Below, one piece after another: positions 36,804 to 46,218 of a stretch of DNA of 64,000 nucleotides. How positions within the stretch are numbered: position 1 is the first letter of the stretch; each line of letters begins with the position of its first letter. This DNA is from Chitinophaga qingshengii (GTDB lineage: Bacteria; Bacteroidota; Bacteroidia; Chitinophagales; Chitinophagaceae). Where the stretch lies: NCBI RefSeq assembly GCF_014529935.1, contig NZ_JACVFC010000002.1, positions 558,001-622,000 of the forward strand, read 5' to 3'. Below the pieces are notes generated by a model. It had not been told where the DNA came from. It did no database searches and saw nothing but the letters and a program-made list of their open reading frames with translations. Both the position numbers and the translations under genes were made by a program.

Positions 36804-36880
36804 GATATGCCTTTTAAGTGGAGAAAACTGGTAAGCAAAACCACAAATAAGGTACCAACTGAAACAATGGTCCGTCCAAA

Positions 36881-36918
36881 AGAAAAGGCCGGAGACAAAG
36901 ATGTCTCCGGCCTTTTCT
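36881..36918. terminator. Strong intrinsic terminator after the tricorn-type protease gene
   Basis: A 16-base perfect stem (AGAAAAGGCCGGAGAC with its complement) and a 6-base loop at 36881-36918. A/T runs on both sides allow termination in either direction. It lies 20 bases downstream of the protease stop on the minus strand and upstream of the transketolase gene. Confidence 0.88.
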
Positions 36919-36937
36919 TTTATTTTTTTAGTTTGAC

Positions 36938-39900
36938 TTATTTGATCTCTTTCAGCATTTCCTGCACAGCTGCTTCCAGTTGCGCATCTTTGCCTGCCAG
37001 GAACTCCTCGTAACGCAGCGGTACGCGGATATCCGGTTCTACCTGCAGGTTCTCCGTCGGACGGCCTTCCTTACCAATAGTAGCAATCATCGGAATACCA
37101 AATACCAGGGATGGATCTATTTGTCTTTCCCACCATACGGCAGTACCGGTACCCGGTACCGGCATACCAATCAGTTTACCGATTTTGCCTTGTTTGTATA
37201 CATATGGGAAGATAAATGCATCGCTGTAGTTGCCTTCACTCATCAGCACACAGCTGGGCGCCTGCCACTGACCTTGCGGCTCGCCACCTTTCAGCAAATC
37301 GCCCTGTGGTGCGAAGTCCAGGTATTTTTTACCGCTGAGGAAATTATAGAGGTCATCATGCAGCCATCCACCGCCATTGAAGCGGGTATCTACGATGAGG
37401 GCCTGTTTGCCCCTGTTTTTACCCATTACTTCGTCGTATACGGAGCGGAAGCTGGCGTCGTTCATGCCTTGTACGTGCACATAGCCTACTTTGCCACCGC
37501 TGAGTTTATCCACCATTTTGCGCATGTTGTTCACCCAGCGTTTGTACATCAGGGCGCCTTCTTCGCCGCCAGGGATAGGTTTCACGGTTTCTTCCCATTG
37601 TTTGCCGTCAGCGTCAGTGAAGCTGATGAGTACATTGTGACCCGCTTTACGGTTCAGTTGTTCTGCCCAGTCTTTTTTGGCCGTCACCGCTTCGCCGTCG
37701 ATTTTGCTGATCACGGAACCGGCTTTCATTTTGCTGCCAGCTTTATCAAACGGACCACCCACGATCACTTCATCTACTTTCAGGCCGTCTTTAGTGAAAC
37801 GTTCATCATACAACAGGCCCAGGCTGGCGGTAGCATCGCCATCAGGACGCATATTGGTATAACGGCCACCGGTATGGGAACCATTCAGTTCACCCAGCAT
37901 TTCGCTGAGCAGCTCCTGGAAATCGTAGTTGTTGCTGATATGCGGGAGGAAACGGGCATATGCATCGCGGTACATTTTCCAGTCCATGTTACGGATGGTA
38001 GGATCGTAGAATTTCTCCTTCACTTGTTTCCAGGCATGGTCCAGGATGTAGGCACGTTCAGCCGCCTGATCTAGTAACATTTCAGAGCTGATGCTGATCG
38101 GGGTGATTTTACCGGAACCGGCATCAACTTTTACCACGCTGCCCCTGTTGCTTACAAAGAGGGAGTTACCGTCTTTGCTGAGTTCCAGGCTACCGGGCGT
38201 ACCACCCAGTTTAGCGAGTATTTTTGTTTCACCGGTGCGTGGCTCCGTCACCCACAGATCGTAACCTTTTTCAAAAGCAGCGGTGTAATACAGTTTGCTG
38301 TTGTCTTTGCTCAGCACATAATCAGCGATTGAGGCGCTGTTGATGGTGAGCTTTTGCTGACGTTCTTCCAGGTTGCTGAAATCAGGACGGAAGTCTTTTT
38401 TCGCAGCAGTGGTGTCTTTTTTCGCGGTGGTATCTTTACCGCCTTTCTTCGCGTTGTCTTCCTGTTCTTTCAGCAGGTTAAATTCATCTTTGGATAGTTT
38501 GTATTTATCGAAAGCCTCCTGATCGAAGAATACTGCGTAGATATCTGTTTCACGGCTACCCTGGCGGGCCAGTGATTTGCGGCCTTCACGGCTGCTTTCC
38601 CAGGTCATCAGTTTACCATCGCTGCTCCATTTAAGGTTGCCTTCACCGAAACCGCTGTTTACCGGCCTGATGGTTTCTCCTTTGCCATCGGCAGGAATGA
38701 TGGTAGCATTGCTGGTGAAAGCATAGCCACCCTGGTCTTCCACTACTACATATTTGCTGTCAGGGCTCCAGGAGAAAGACCAGTCGCCGTCTGAATAAGA
38801 GTGGTTATGGCCTTTCGGCAGCAGTACCCTGCTTTTACCGGAAGCGATGTTGAATACTTTCAGGATATTACGGTCTTCCACATACGCAATTTCTTTCCCG
38901 TCGGGAGAGAACTGCGGTTGGAACTCTTCGGCTGCCGTAGCGATAAGCGGTTCTTCTTTCAGCACGGTAGCCGCGAAGAAATAAGGTTCTTCCTTACGTA
39001 CAATGGTACTTTGATAGATATCCCAGTTACCGTTACGTTCCGCGGCATATACCAGGCGTTTACCATCGGGCGACCATTGCACCATTCTTTCCTGTTGGGG
39101 CGTGTTGGTAATCCTTTTGGTCATGTTGCCTTCCACGCTGGTCACGAACACTTCTCCACGGGCGATAAAAGCCATCTGTTTACCATCGGGGCTCATCGCA
39201 AATTCCGTTACGTTGCCATTTACAGGCAGCGGTTTCTGGATGCTGTTACGGCCATCGTTGAAGATGCGCACATTTATTTTCTGTGGTTTATCCCCTTCTT
39301 TCAGCGTATATATTTCACCGTTATAGGTAAAACACAACAGGTTGTTGTTGGAGCGGGACAGGTGGCGCACCGGGTGTTTATCAAAACGGGTGAGTTGCTC
39401 CATCTTGTTTTTATCTGTCAGCGAGCCTTTGAACAGGTTCTGGGAGATGCCTCCTTTTTCACTCAGGTAATAGATGCTGTTATCGTTACCAAACAGTGGC
39501 TCGCGGTCTTCACCTTCATAACCGGACACCTGTTGGTAAGTGTTTTTGTTCACGTCCATCACCCAGATGTCGCGGGTAACGGAAGACACGTGGTGTTTAC
39601 GCCAGGGATCTTCGTATCCTTTGCGGTCCTGGAAAATGATCTGATCGCCTTTGCTGTTGTAGCGGGCAAGTTCAGCACCGGCAGCACTTACCAGGGCAGG
39701 ACGGCCACCTGTTACCGGTACGGTGTACAGGTTATCGAACAAACGGTAAGGGAACCGGATGCTGGTGGCCGGCGCATTGCGTCCGCTGCCAAAGAGCACC
39801 TGTTTGTTGTCGGGTGTAAAATCGTAGGGGTAGTCAGCACTGCTGTTGTTGGTGAGCCTTACCGGCGTACCACCTTCTGCAGGCATCACAAACACATCGA

Positions 39901-40162
39901 AATTACCATAACGGTCGCTCGCAAAAGCGATAGACTTACCGTCATGACTCCAAACGGGCATCATGTCTTGTGCCTCGTGAATGGTCAATGGAACAGCAAC
40001 GCCACCGTTGGCGTCTACGCGGTAGATATCACCTTTGTATCCAAAGGCGATCGTTTTTCCATCGGGGGAGATAGCAGGATAACGCAGCCAGAGGGCGTTT
40101 TCCTGGGCATAGGTGACAGTGGCCATCAGCCAGGCTGCACAGGTGAATAGAACTCTCTTCAT
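36938..40162 (-). CDS. Tricorn-type S41 peptidase with beta-propeller and PDZ
   Basis: A 1074-residue exported protein with a signal peptide, WD40/TolB-like beta-propeller repeats (SPDGKTIAFGYKGDIY, WSHDGKSIAFASDRYGN and many more, about 25-560), a Lys/Asp-rich linker (about 555-600), a C1-like helical segment, a PDZ domain (about 750-850) and an S41 tail-specific protease domain. The nucleophile Ser lies in LMSEGNYSDAFIFPY and the oxyanion region in VDTRFNGGGWLHDDL. Tricorn proteases trim peptides from larger proteases; here the signal peptide places it in the periplasm or outside. It is monocistronic with a strong terminator. Confidence 0.93.
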   Translation of the reverse strand: MKRVLFTCAAWLMATVTYAQENALWLRYPAISPDGKTIAFGYKGDIYRVDANGGVAVPLTIHEAQDMMPVWSHDGKSIAFASDRYGNFDVFVMPAEGGTPVRLTNNSSADYPYDFTPDNKQVLFGSGRNAPATSIRFPYRLFDNLYTVPVTGGRPALVSAAGAELARYNSKGDQIIFQDRKGYEDPWRKHHVSSVTRDIWVMDVNKNTYQQVSGYEGEDREPLFGNDNSIYYLSEKGGISQNLFKGSLTDKNKMEQLTRFDKHPVRHLSRSNNNLLCFTYNGEIYTLKEGDKPQKINVRIFNDGRNSIQKPLPVNGNVTEFAMSPDGKQMAFIARGEVFVTSVEGNMTKRITNTPQQERMVQWSPDGKRLVYAAERNGNWDIYQSTIVRKEEPYFFAATVLKEEPLIATAAEEFQPQFSPDGKEIAYVEDRNILKVFNIASGKSRVLLPKGHNHSYSDGDWSFSWSPDSKYVVVEDQGGYAFTSNATIIPADGKGETIRPVNSGFGEGNLKWSSDGKLMTWESSREGRKSLARQGSRETDIYAVFFDQEAFDKYKLSKDEFNLLKEQEDNAKKGGKDTTAKKDTTAAKKDFRPDFSNLEERQQKLTINSASIADYVLSKDNSKLYYTAAFEKGYDLWVTEPRTGETKILAKLGGTPGSLELSKDGNSLFVSNRGSVVKVDAGSGKITPISISSEMLLDQAAERAYILDHAWKQVKEKFYDPTIRNMDWKMYRDAYARFLPHISNNYDFQELLSEMLGELNGSHTGGRYTNMRPDGDATASLGLLYDERFTKDGLKVDEVIVGGPFDKAGSKMKAGSVISKIDGEAVTAKKDWAEQLNRKAGHNVLISFTDADGKQWEETVKPIPGGEEGALMYKRWVNNMRKMVDKLSGGKVGYVHVQGMNDASFRSVYDEVMGKNRGKQALIVDTRFNGGGWLHDDLYNFLSGKKYLDFAPQGDLLKGGEPQGQWQAPSCVLMSEGNYSDAFIFPYVYKQGKIGKLIGMPVPGTGTAVWWERQIDPSLVFGIPMIATIGKEGRPTENLQVEPDIRVPLRYEEFLAGKDAQLEAAVQEMLKEIK

Positions 40163-40382
40163 AAAGCTGTAAAGCGTTTTGTTGTTGTCAGTATGGCAAA
40201 ATATAAAAAAGCAGGGGTAGTTCCCGGTTAATAAGTGATAAATGGCACTTTCAGGTGATGGTCAGTGGCAGGCTATATTCTTCAGCCTGCGGGGATGTTG
40301 CAGTGTGATGATTACATTCATTTTTTTAGACGTTCTGTCCAAATCAGGAGCTGTTGTTTCGTCATAGTTGTAAAATACATCC

Positions 40383-40760
40383 ATGCAAAAGGACAAAATC
40401 ATTTACCGGGCTGCTACAGCAGGCATTGCACTGATCTCCATCGGCGGAGGCGCCGGATTACTGTTTTCGGATTTTATGATCCGGACAGTGACCCGGATGG
40501 GATATCCCGGCTATTTCAGGGTGGAACTGGCCATCTGCAAGATCATCGGAGGAATACTGTTATGGGCGCCCGTACCTTCCCAGGTTAGGGAATGGGCTTA
40601 CGCGGGCCTGCTGATCAACGTTATATCTGCTTTTCTGGCCTTTGCGGCCATCAACGGAGCGGCATCACAATATATATGGCCGGTGGTAGCCTTACTGTTG
40701 CTGATAATTTCCTATGTCTGCTTTCATAAAGAAAAACGCGCCGGCACGGAAACAGCCTAA
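40383..40760 (+). CDS. DoxX-like membrane protein
   Basis: A 125-residue four-helix membrane protein (IIYRAATAGIALISIGGGAG, AICKIIGGILLWAPV, YAGLLINVISAFLAFAAING, YIWPVVALLLLIISYVCF). Pattern and length fit the DoxX-like family, including the conserved Gly/Pro-rich second helix. The function of this group is poorly known; relatives act in oxidative or sulfur-linked redox processes. It is transcribed divergently from the tricorn-type protease gene. Confidence 0.75.
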   Translation: MQKDKIIYRAATAGIALISIGGGAGLLFSDFMIRTVTRMGYPGYFRVELAICKIIGGILLWAPVPSQVREWAYAGLLINVISAFLAFAAINGAASQYIWPVVALLLLIISYVCFHKEKRAGTETA

Positions 40761-40840
40761 TTATCTCCCAAGCGGCTACCCTATTCACCCCGGGCGAAGG
40801 TCCGGGGTTATCCTATTTCCATTATTCAGCAACAAAAATT

Positions 40841-40889
40841 AATTTTATTAAATCATGGATCAATTTTATTAAAATTTACTTTAACTTTG
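40841..40889 (+). promoter_or_regulatory. Promoter with two 12-bp direct repeats
   Basis: AATTTTATTAAA occurs at 40841-40852 and again at 40862-40873, exactly 21 bases apart (two helical turns), just before TAACTTTG (40882-40889), a TAnnTTTG -7 element. The ATG of the DUF2089 gene is 8 bases further on. The spacing suits a regulator bound on one face of the DNA. Confidence 0.5.
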
Positions 40890-40896
40890 TTGAACA

Positions 40897-41196
40897 ATGA
40901 AAGCAATAAAGAAATCCTTACCACTGTCATGCCCAAGCTGTGCCTCTCCGTTAAAAGTAACGTCCCTGGCCTGTGAGGCCTGTGACACCATGGTTTCGGG
41001 CAGTTTTGAGTTACCGTTGCTGGCGCGGCTCGCGGCAGACGATCTGCAATTTGTGATTGACTTTGTGAAAAGCAGCGGTAGTTTAAAAGTGATGGCGCAA
41101 CAACTGGGATTGAGTTATCCCACGGTGCGCAACCGGCTCGATGACATTATCCATAACATTGAAACGATTGAAAAAAATATAAAAACGTCTCCATGA
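40897..41196 (+). CDS. DUF2089-type zinc-ribbon/HTH protein
   Basis: A 99-residue protein with an N-terminal zinc ribbon of two CxxC pairs (LSCPSCASPLKV and ACEACDT) and a C-terminal helix-turn-helix (SLKVMAQQLGLSYPTVRNRLDDII). The arrangement matches the DUF2089 family, probably small DNA-binding regulators. It ends in an ATGA overlap with the next membrane-protein gene, so it may regulate its own operon through the direct repeats at 40841-40873; this is inference. Confidence 0.88.
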   Translation: MKAIKKSLPLSCPSCASPLKVTSLACEACDTMVSGSFELPLLARLAADDLQFVIDFVKSSGSLKVMAQQLGLSYPTVRNRLDDIIHNIETIEKNIKTSP

Positions 41197-41756
41197 ACAC
41201 GTGGTTATTTCGCCCGTTTACCTACATCGCCGGCGGCAAAGCATTGCTCACCGGTTGGCTCATTATGCTGTTTACTTCCGTAGTGGCCTACTTCAGTAAA
41301 ACACATTTCGACGGCGCCATTGATGCCCATTCCAGTTTCCTTACCCTGCCTTACTTTGTGTATCTGCTGGAAACGCTCATCGCCTGGGGAAGTGTAGTAA
41401 TTTGTTGCTATACCGCTGCCGTTATCTTTGCCCGCACCTCCTTCCGCTTTATCGATCTGGCTGGCACGACCGCCCTGGCACGAACACCCATGCTGGGTTT
41501 CGCCTTGCTCAACTTTATTGTACCACCGGTCACTAATATCTCCGACGTCACCCCCATGATGCTGGCATTATCGTTAGCAGGCCTCCCCTTCCTGATATGG
41601 ACGCTGATACTCCTTTACCAGGCCTTCAGCGTTTCTACCAATATGAAAGGCAACAAAGCCATTCTCATTTTCATCGGCTCACTGCTGGTGGCAGAGGCGC
41701 TATCCAAAGTACTCCTTCATTATCTGTTTCCCATCATGGTCAATATCAGACCCTAA
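41193..41756 (+). CDS. YIP1-like membrane protein
   Basis: A 187-residue protein with five hydrophobic segments. The N-terminus RPFTYIAGGKALLTGWLIML and the domain order resemble bacterial Yip1/DUF1282-type membrane proteins. It is translationally coupled to the DUF2089 gene (ATGA overlap at 41193-41196) and followed 10 bases later by an alpha/beta hydrolase. The DUF2089/YIP1-like/hydrolase trio forms one operon. The biological role is unknown. Confidence 0.75.
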   Translation: MNTWLFRPFTYIAGGKALLTGWLIMLFTSVVAYFSKTHFDGAIDAHSSFLTLPYFVYLLETLIAWGSVVICCYTAAVIFARTSFRFIDLAGTTALARTPMLGFALLNFIVPPVTNISDVTPMMLALSLAGLPFLIWTLILLYQAFSVSTNMKGNKAILIFIGSLLVAEALSKVLLHYLFPIMVNIRP

Positions 41757-41766
41757 AAAAAATGTT

Positions 41767-43023
41767 ATGAAAAGAATTTGTTTACTGACAACCCTGCTGT
41801 TAGCTTTTTTTATGAAGATGACAGCCCAGCACAACTATGCCATCGCTGCGGCGAAAGTGCAACGTTATTTTAACCGGCAACAGGCGGACAGCCTCTATAC
41901 CATGTTTGGCTCTGCCATCAAATCCGCGTTACCGGCAGATCAGACACGGGCTATGCTTTCACAGCTGCATGGTCAGCTGGGCGACCTGGTGCAACTCACC
42001 CCTACCGGTGGCGAAAGCAGCTATCAAACCTGGAAGGCCGACTTTAGCAAAGGAACACTCACTATGATCCTCTCCCTGAATGCCAGCAACCTGCTGGAAG
42101 GTTTCCGCTTTGTGCCCTACCAGGAAAAATCCGCCCCGGCAAAGGAAGCAGACAACTACAACCTTACCACCTCTGATGATATCACGATTCACGGCACACT
42201 CACCATGCCGGTGAGCGACAAACCTGTACCCGTTGTACTGATCATCGCAGGCTCCGGCCCTACCGACCGGGATGCCAACAACAACATGAACTTAAAAACC
42301 AATGCCTACAAACAGCTGGCGGAAGTTTTACAGTCCAATGGCATCGCCTGCGTACGGTACGACAAACGCGGAGTGGCCGCCAGTGCAACCGGTAACATAA
42401 AAACAGATGTTTCGTTTGAAGGCACTGTTAATGATGCTGCCGGTTATATTAACCTGCTGAAGGCAGATAAACGATTTTCCAAGGTAATCGTGGCCGGGCA
42501 TAGTGAAGGGTCCCTCATCGGGATCCTCGCCAGTCAGCGCAGCCCGGCCGATCAATTTATTTCCTTCGCCGGCGCCGGCGATCCTATAGATGTTATCCTG
42601 GAAAGACAAATAGGCGAAGAATCCATGGCGCTGGTACCCAAAGCCAAAGGTATGCTGGACAGTCTCAAACAGGGTTTGCGGGTGGTGAACACCACCCCGG
42701 AATTGGGAGGATTGTTTAATCCTTTGGTATTACCTTACATGATGGACTGGGTGAAATACAATCCGCAACAGGAAATCGCCAAACTGAAAATCCCTATCCT
42801 GATTATACAGGGGAACACGGATACACAGGTAAGCGTGCAAGACGCACAACACCTGAAACAGGGTGCACCGGCTGCGCAACTGAAAATAATCGATCAAATG
42901 AACCACGTATTAAAAACTGCCGGTCCAAGCAAAGGCATCAGCGATATCAGCTACCGTGATCCCAGTCTCCCCCTGCATCCACAGTTGGTGAAAGACGTGA
43001 TACAATTTATCAAAAGCAATTAA
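41767..43023 (+). CDS. Exported alpha/beta hydrolase with DUF3887 domain
   Basis: A 418-residue secreted protein. After the signal peptide, residues about 25-115 form a DUF3887-like NTF2-type domain (AAAKVQRYFNRQQADSLYTMF). The remainder is an alpha/beta hydrolase with oxyanion strand VLIIAGSGPTDRD, nucleophile elbow VAGHSEGSL (Ser246) and a late His in QMNHVLK. Likely activity is esterase or peptidase on an unidentified periplasmic substrate. It is the last gene of the DUF2089 operon. Confidence 0.88.
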   Translation: MKRICLLTTLLLAFFMKMTAQHNYAIAAAKVQRYFNRQQADSLYTMFGSAIKSALPADQTRAMLSQLHGQLGDLVQLTPTGGESSYQTWKADFSKGTLTMILSLNASNLLEGFRFVPYQEKSAPAKEADNYNLTTSDDITIHGTLTMPVSDKPVPVVLIIAGSGPTDRDANNNMNLKTNAYKQLAEVLQSNGIACVRYDKRGVAASATGNIKTDVSFEGTVNDAAGYINLLKADKRFSKVIVAGHSEGSLIGILASQRSPADQFISFAGAGDPIDVILERQIGEESMALVPKAKGMLDSLKQGLRVVNTTPELGGLFNPLVLPYMMDWVKYNPQQEIAKLKIPILIIQGNTDTQVSVQDAQHLKQGAPAAQLKIIDQMNHVLKTAGPSKGISDISYRDPSLPLHPQLVKDVIQFIKSN

Positions 43024-43026
43024 TCG

Positions 43027-44217
43027 CTATTGTTCACGGGAACTTCTTTTCCGCATATCTTCAAAAAACGGCGTCCTTCTTTCTTCTACACAGCGCAGCG
43101 CGTACAGATACAGGGCTGCCGACCACGACTGCCAGTTCTGTCCTTTAGGTAAAGCATCCTGTGCGCGCAGCCACTCATTGAAACCATAATCAAGATGCTG
43201 CGCGCGGGAAGGCTTCACTGCCAATGCCAGGGCATGCAATTTTCGCTCTGCCAGCTGGTATTTTCCGGTCGCCACTAACGCCGCTATATATACGCCGCAG
43301 ATAAAAGGCCAGATGCCGCCATTGTGGTAATCGCCGGGCATATTAAACTCTTCATCGCGCCGCCGCCAGTCAGGATCGCCCGGTTTTACAAACGGGAAAA
43401 AATTAGGCGGTAGCTCCGAAGCCAGGTCCCCTCTCTCCCGCATCACACTACATTCCTCTTCAATCCAGGCTATCATCCGTTCTGCACGGGAACGGGAAGC
43501 GATGCCGGTAAGGATAGCCAGGCTGTTACCCAACAAATCAAATCGTTCACTACTGTATATTTTATAGGACCAGCAGGCGTAATACGGTTTATTCTTCACC
43601 GTGAGCCCTTCATGTACATGCCGGTGCATTATATTGCTGGTAATGGTAAAATGCCGCATCTCCTGTAAAAAGGCGTCTGCCCGCTGATGGCGGTCAAACA
43701 TGCGTAGCCCGGCATACACCAGCGTATTCACATACAACCCATATCCCAGCACCCATTGTTCGTCGCGCCAGTCGCTGGTAGGTAACTGCGCTACCAGCAG
43801 GCGGTCGCCCGGACTCTGATAATACAACCAGGTGAGCGCTTTCTCTGCCGCTTCCTGCAAAAAATTTTCCTCTCCGCTGAGTTGCCGGTAGATACTGATC
43901 CCTACCAGGAACAATGGTGTGGTATCGCTCGCACCGAGGTTCTCCGGGTCATGCGCCAGTGAAGGAATATGTCCACGTTCCGTTTGGTTGCGTGCCAGCA
44001 CTTCCAGCACCCTGCGCATACTGGCAATCAGTTGTTCATCTCCCGAAACAGCAATACCAAAGAAGGTAAATATCATATCCCGGGTATAGGGCTCCGGATA
44101 GCCCCAACCGGCAGTACGCGGCAATCCGGCACAGGGACCACGGCGGTTATGCTGTAACACTTCCAGCGCTGCTTTCCTGGCTTGTTCCACTTCTCCGGTA
44201 ACGGTGTACATTTTCAT
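43027..44217 (-). CDS. Six-hairpin glycosidase-like protein (amylo-glucosidase/neutral invertase fold)
   Basis: A 396-residue cytoplasmic (no signal peptide) protein with an (alpha/alpha)6 pattern and glycosidase-type motifs: GWGYPEPYTRDMIFTFFG near the N-terminus (Arg-Asp as in debranching enzymes and neutral invertases), SDTTPLFLVGI, FNMPGDYHNGGIWPF and FNEWLRAQ. It resembles glycogen-debranching-type glucosidases and GH100-like enzymes, but I cannot assign a family with certainty. It is coupled to the upstream glycosyltransferase by an ATGA overlap (44214-44217) as the last gene of a three-gene operon. Confidence 0.75.
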   Translation of the reverse strand: MKMYTVTGEVEQARKAALEVLQHNRRGPCAGLPRTAGWGYPEPYTRDMIFTFFGIAVSGDEQLIASMRRVLEVLARNQTERGHIPSLAHDPENLGASDTTPLFLVGISIYRQLSGEENFLQEAAEKALTWLYYQSPGDRLLVAQLPTSDWRDEQWVLGYGLYVNTLVYAGLRMFDRHQRADAFLQEMRHFTITSNIMHRHVHEGLTVKNKPYYACWSYKIYSSERFDLLGNSLAILTGIASRSRAERMIAWIEEECSVMRERGDLASELPPNFFPFVKPGDPDWRRRDEEFNMPGDYHNGGIWPFICGVYIAALVATGKYQLAERKLHALALAVKPSRAQHLDYGFNEWLRAQDALPKGQNWQSWSAALYLYALRCVEERRTPFFEDMRKRSSREQ

Positions 44218-45356
44218 ACGATAGCTAATTTTTCCTGTACGATCTGTAGAAAACGGCGTGCCACCACGCGGTAATCAAAACGTTGTATCACGCGGGAGCG
44301 CCCTGCGGCGCCCATTTGCAACCGCAGTTCCCGGTTGACCAGCAATTCATTCAGGTGAACGGCAATATCCGCCGCATCAGCGCGATAGTCTACCGTACGC
44401 GGTGTATCAAACACCACGGTACGCTTGTCTCCCAAGCCGGCTTCCGCACCTACTACTACTTCCTTTAAAACGATCTCCCTGGCTACCCGTGCCAGCAGGG
44501 CCGTTTCGCCATGCACCAGTGTGTCCAGCATGCCCATAGCACCCAGACTGACCACCGGTTTACCGCAGGCGTTGGCTTCCACCTGCGTCATCCCGAAGCC
44601 TTCCAGCCGCGAAGGCGCGGCATAAATATCACAGGCGCCAATGAGGTAGGGCATAAAATTGCGGGAGATCTTGTACTCCGTATAAACTACCCGCTCATCT
44701 ATCCCCAGCTCCTTTGCCAGTTGCATATCTGCTTTATTCTGGCGATCGGTGCGTTCCTGCGGCCATACTTTGCAGACATATTTCCACGGCGGCATTTTTC
44801 CGTTCAGCTGCGCGAGGGCATGCATCACCTCCTGCGCACCTTTGGAAGCCGCATCACCGCCAACGGTGAGGATCATCAGCTCGTTTGCATGAATACCCAG
44901 CGATTCGCGTACTGCCGCCACCTTCGGATCGGTGGCAGAAAACGGACGAAAGGCATCCGTATCACAGCCAACAGGCAACACTTCAATATCACGGCCGCTG
45001 ATGCCGTCCCGCACATACATGTCCTTCACCCAGTTGGAGGTAACAAGGATGAGTGGTAATGTATTGAGCACATCCTGGTAGTTGGCGATGTAGCCGTCGG
45101 CTACCAGCCAGGGTACGGCCCTGCAACCAAAATATTGGGGATGCAGTACCAGGTGCGGGATATAGCCCCAGTACCCTACGCCGGTGACCACATCCGGCTT
45201 AAACCAGCGGTAGTACCATTCTTTTTCCTGGTTGGATTCGTAATGTACGGCGTGAACATCCACGCCCAGTTCTTTCAGGCCCCGGTAAAGCAGGTCGCCC
45301 TGTGTAGCGAGGCCGCCAGGGCCTGCAGGATAATCATATAAGACAAGTACTTTCAT
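44214..45356 (-). CDS. GT4-type glycosyltransferase
   Basis: A 380-residue GT-B glycosyltransferase starting MKVLVLYDYPAGPGGLATQG. The C-terminal nucleotide-sugar motif PSRLEGFGMTQVEANACGKPVVS is the GT4 E-x7-E signature (EGFGMTQVE). ATG 45356 is chosen because it gives an ATGA overlap with the upstream PIG-L gene stop at 45353; a longer frame to 45383 exists. The pairing of a GT4 with a PIG-L deacetylase recalls BshA/BshB and MshA/MshB in thiol biosynthesis, but the third gene is a glycosidase, so another glycoside product is likely. Confidence 0.88.
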   Translation of the reverse strand: MKVLVLYDYPAGPGGLATQGDLLYRGLKELGVDVHAVHYESNQEKEWYYRWFKPDVVTGVGYWGYIPHLVLHPQYFGCRAVPWLVADGYIANYQDVLNTLPLILVTSNWVKDMYVRDGISGRDIEVLPVGCDTDAFRPFSATDPKVAAVRESLGIHANELMILTVGGDAASKGAQEVMHALAQLNGKMPPWKYVCKVWPQERTDRQNKADMQLAKELGIDERVVYTEYKISRNFMPYLIGACDIYAAPSRLEGFGMTQVEANACGKPVVSLGAMGMLDTLVHGETALLARVAREIVLKEVVVGAEAGLGDKRTVVFDTPRTVDYRADAADIAVHLNELLVNRELRLQMGAAGRSRVIQRFDYRVVARRFLQIVQEKLAIV

Positions 45357-45997
45357 GGAAGGATACGGTTTCTGTTCAGCCATTGTGTCGCTCCCGCTAC
45401 CGTGCTGAACGTCCGGAATGCTTCCGCGGAAGGGGTGATTTTCGCTTCCCAGCTATCGTGACTAAATCCGTATATGTCTGTTATCAATGCTTTTTTCTGT
45501 TGGAAAATGTTTGCCGGCAACGGCTGGTAAATATCCGCCGAAGGATCTGCCAACGGGTAATGGCGGCGATCGTCATCACCATAGGCAAAATACCAGAGCG
45601 CAGCGGTGGACAGGCGTCCTTCTTCCCAAAGCTGAAAAACGGCTTCGCTCACTTCTTCATGACGGCGGTGCCTGGTGTATTCCCCCGCTATATTGTGGGT
45701 AAGGATGAGGTCAAATTGGGTATGTGGCAACAGTTGCAGTATCTGTTCCGCCACAACGGGAATAGGCAGGGGCAGCTGTTCCGGCCCGTCGTCCAAATCC
45801 GCCATTTTCCCACGGGCGCCCAGCGCCTGCAATACAGCAGCGAAACGCGGCGCCCTGTCGGTATCGCCGGCCCTGCAAATGCAGGCCACAAAGCAATCCC
45901 ATTCGGGGTGACTGAGCAATGTGCCGCCCGCCCACAGGGTTTCATCGTCCGGATGGGCCACAATAACGGCCACCTTTTTCTGATTAACAGATTGCAT
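45353..45997 (-). CDS. PIG-L (LmbE-like) N-acetyl sugar deacetylase
   Basis: A 214-residue zinc-dependent deacetylase with the AHPDDETLWAGGTL metal site near residue 14 and the second site THNIAGEYTRHRRHEEV near residue 105. Family members de-N-acetylate GlcNAc-linked metabolites (GlcNAc-PI, GlcNAc-Ins, GlcNAc-malate). It is the first gene of the deacetylase/GT4/glycosidase operon, all joined by 4-base overlaps. The substrate is not known. Confidence 0.9.
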   Translation of the reverse strand: MQSVNQKKVAVIVAHPDDETLWAGGTLLSHPEWDCFVACICRAGDTDRAPRFAAVLQALGARGKMADLDDGPEQLPLPIPVVAEQILQLLPHTQFDLILTHNIAGEYTRHRRHEEVSEAVFQLWEEGRLSTAALWYFAYGDDDRRHYPLADPSADIYQPLPANIFQQKKALITDIYGFSHDSWEAKITPSAEAFRTFSTVAGATQWLNRNRILP

Positions 45998-46218
45998 GGT
46001 TTACCGGTGCTGATATACCGGTGAAGCAGGCATCAAGAAACGTACCCGAACGTTGAAGGATGACCGTGATCATTTCATTATCATACTGATAAAAATCAAT
46101 ACCGGGATTTTCCCCGATAACAAATGTTTAACCATACCACACTCATAATGCAATTACATTTGCCAGCAACATTTATGGTCAGGATTACTAACATCGTATT
46201 TGTTAGAATTACAATTGC

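Noticed and set aside
38801..40150. Long plus-strand frame (449 codons) opposite the tricorn-type protease
   Set aside because: Composition is that of an antisense shadow; the minus-strand gene has signal peptide, propeller repeats, PDZ and S41 domains.
44214..45997. Reading the PIG-L/GT4 pair as bacillithiol genes bshB/bshA
   Set aside because: No bshC is present, the third gene is a glycosidase-like protein, and the motifs alone do not distinguish BshA/BshB from other members of these families.
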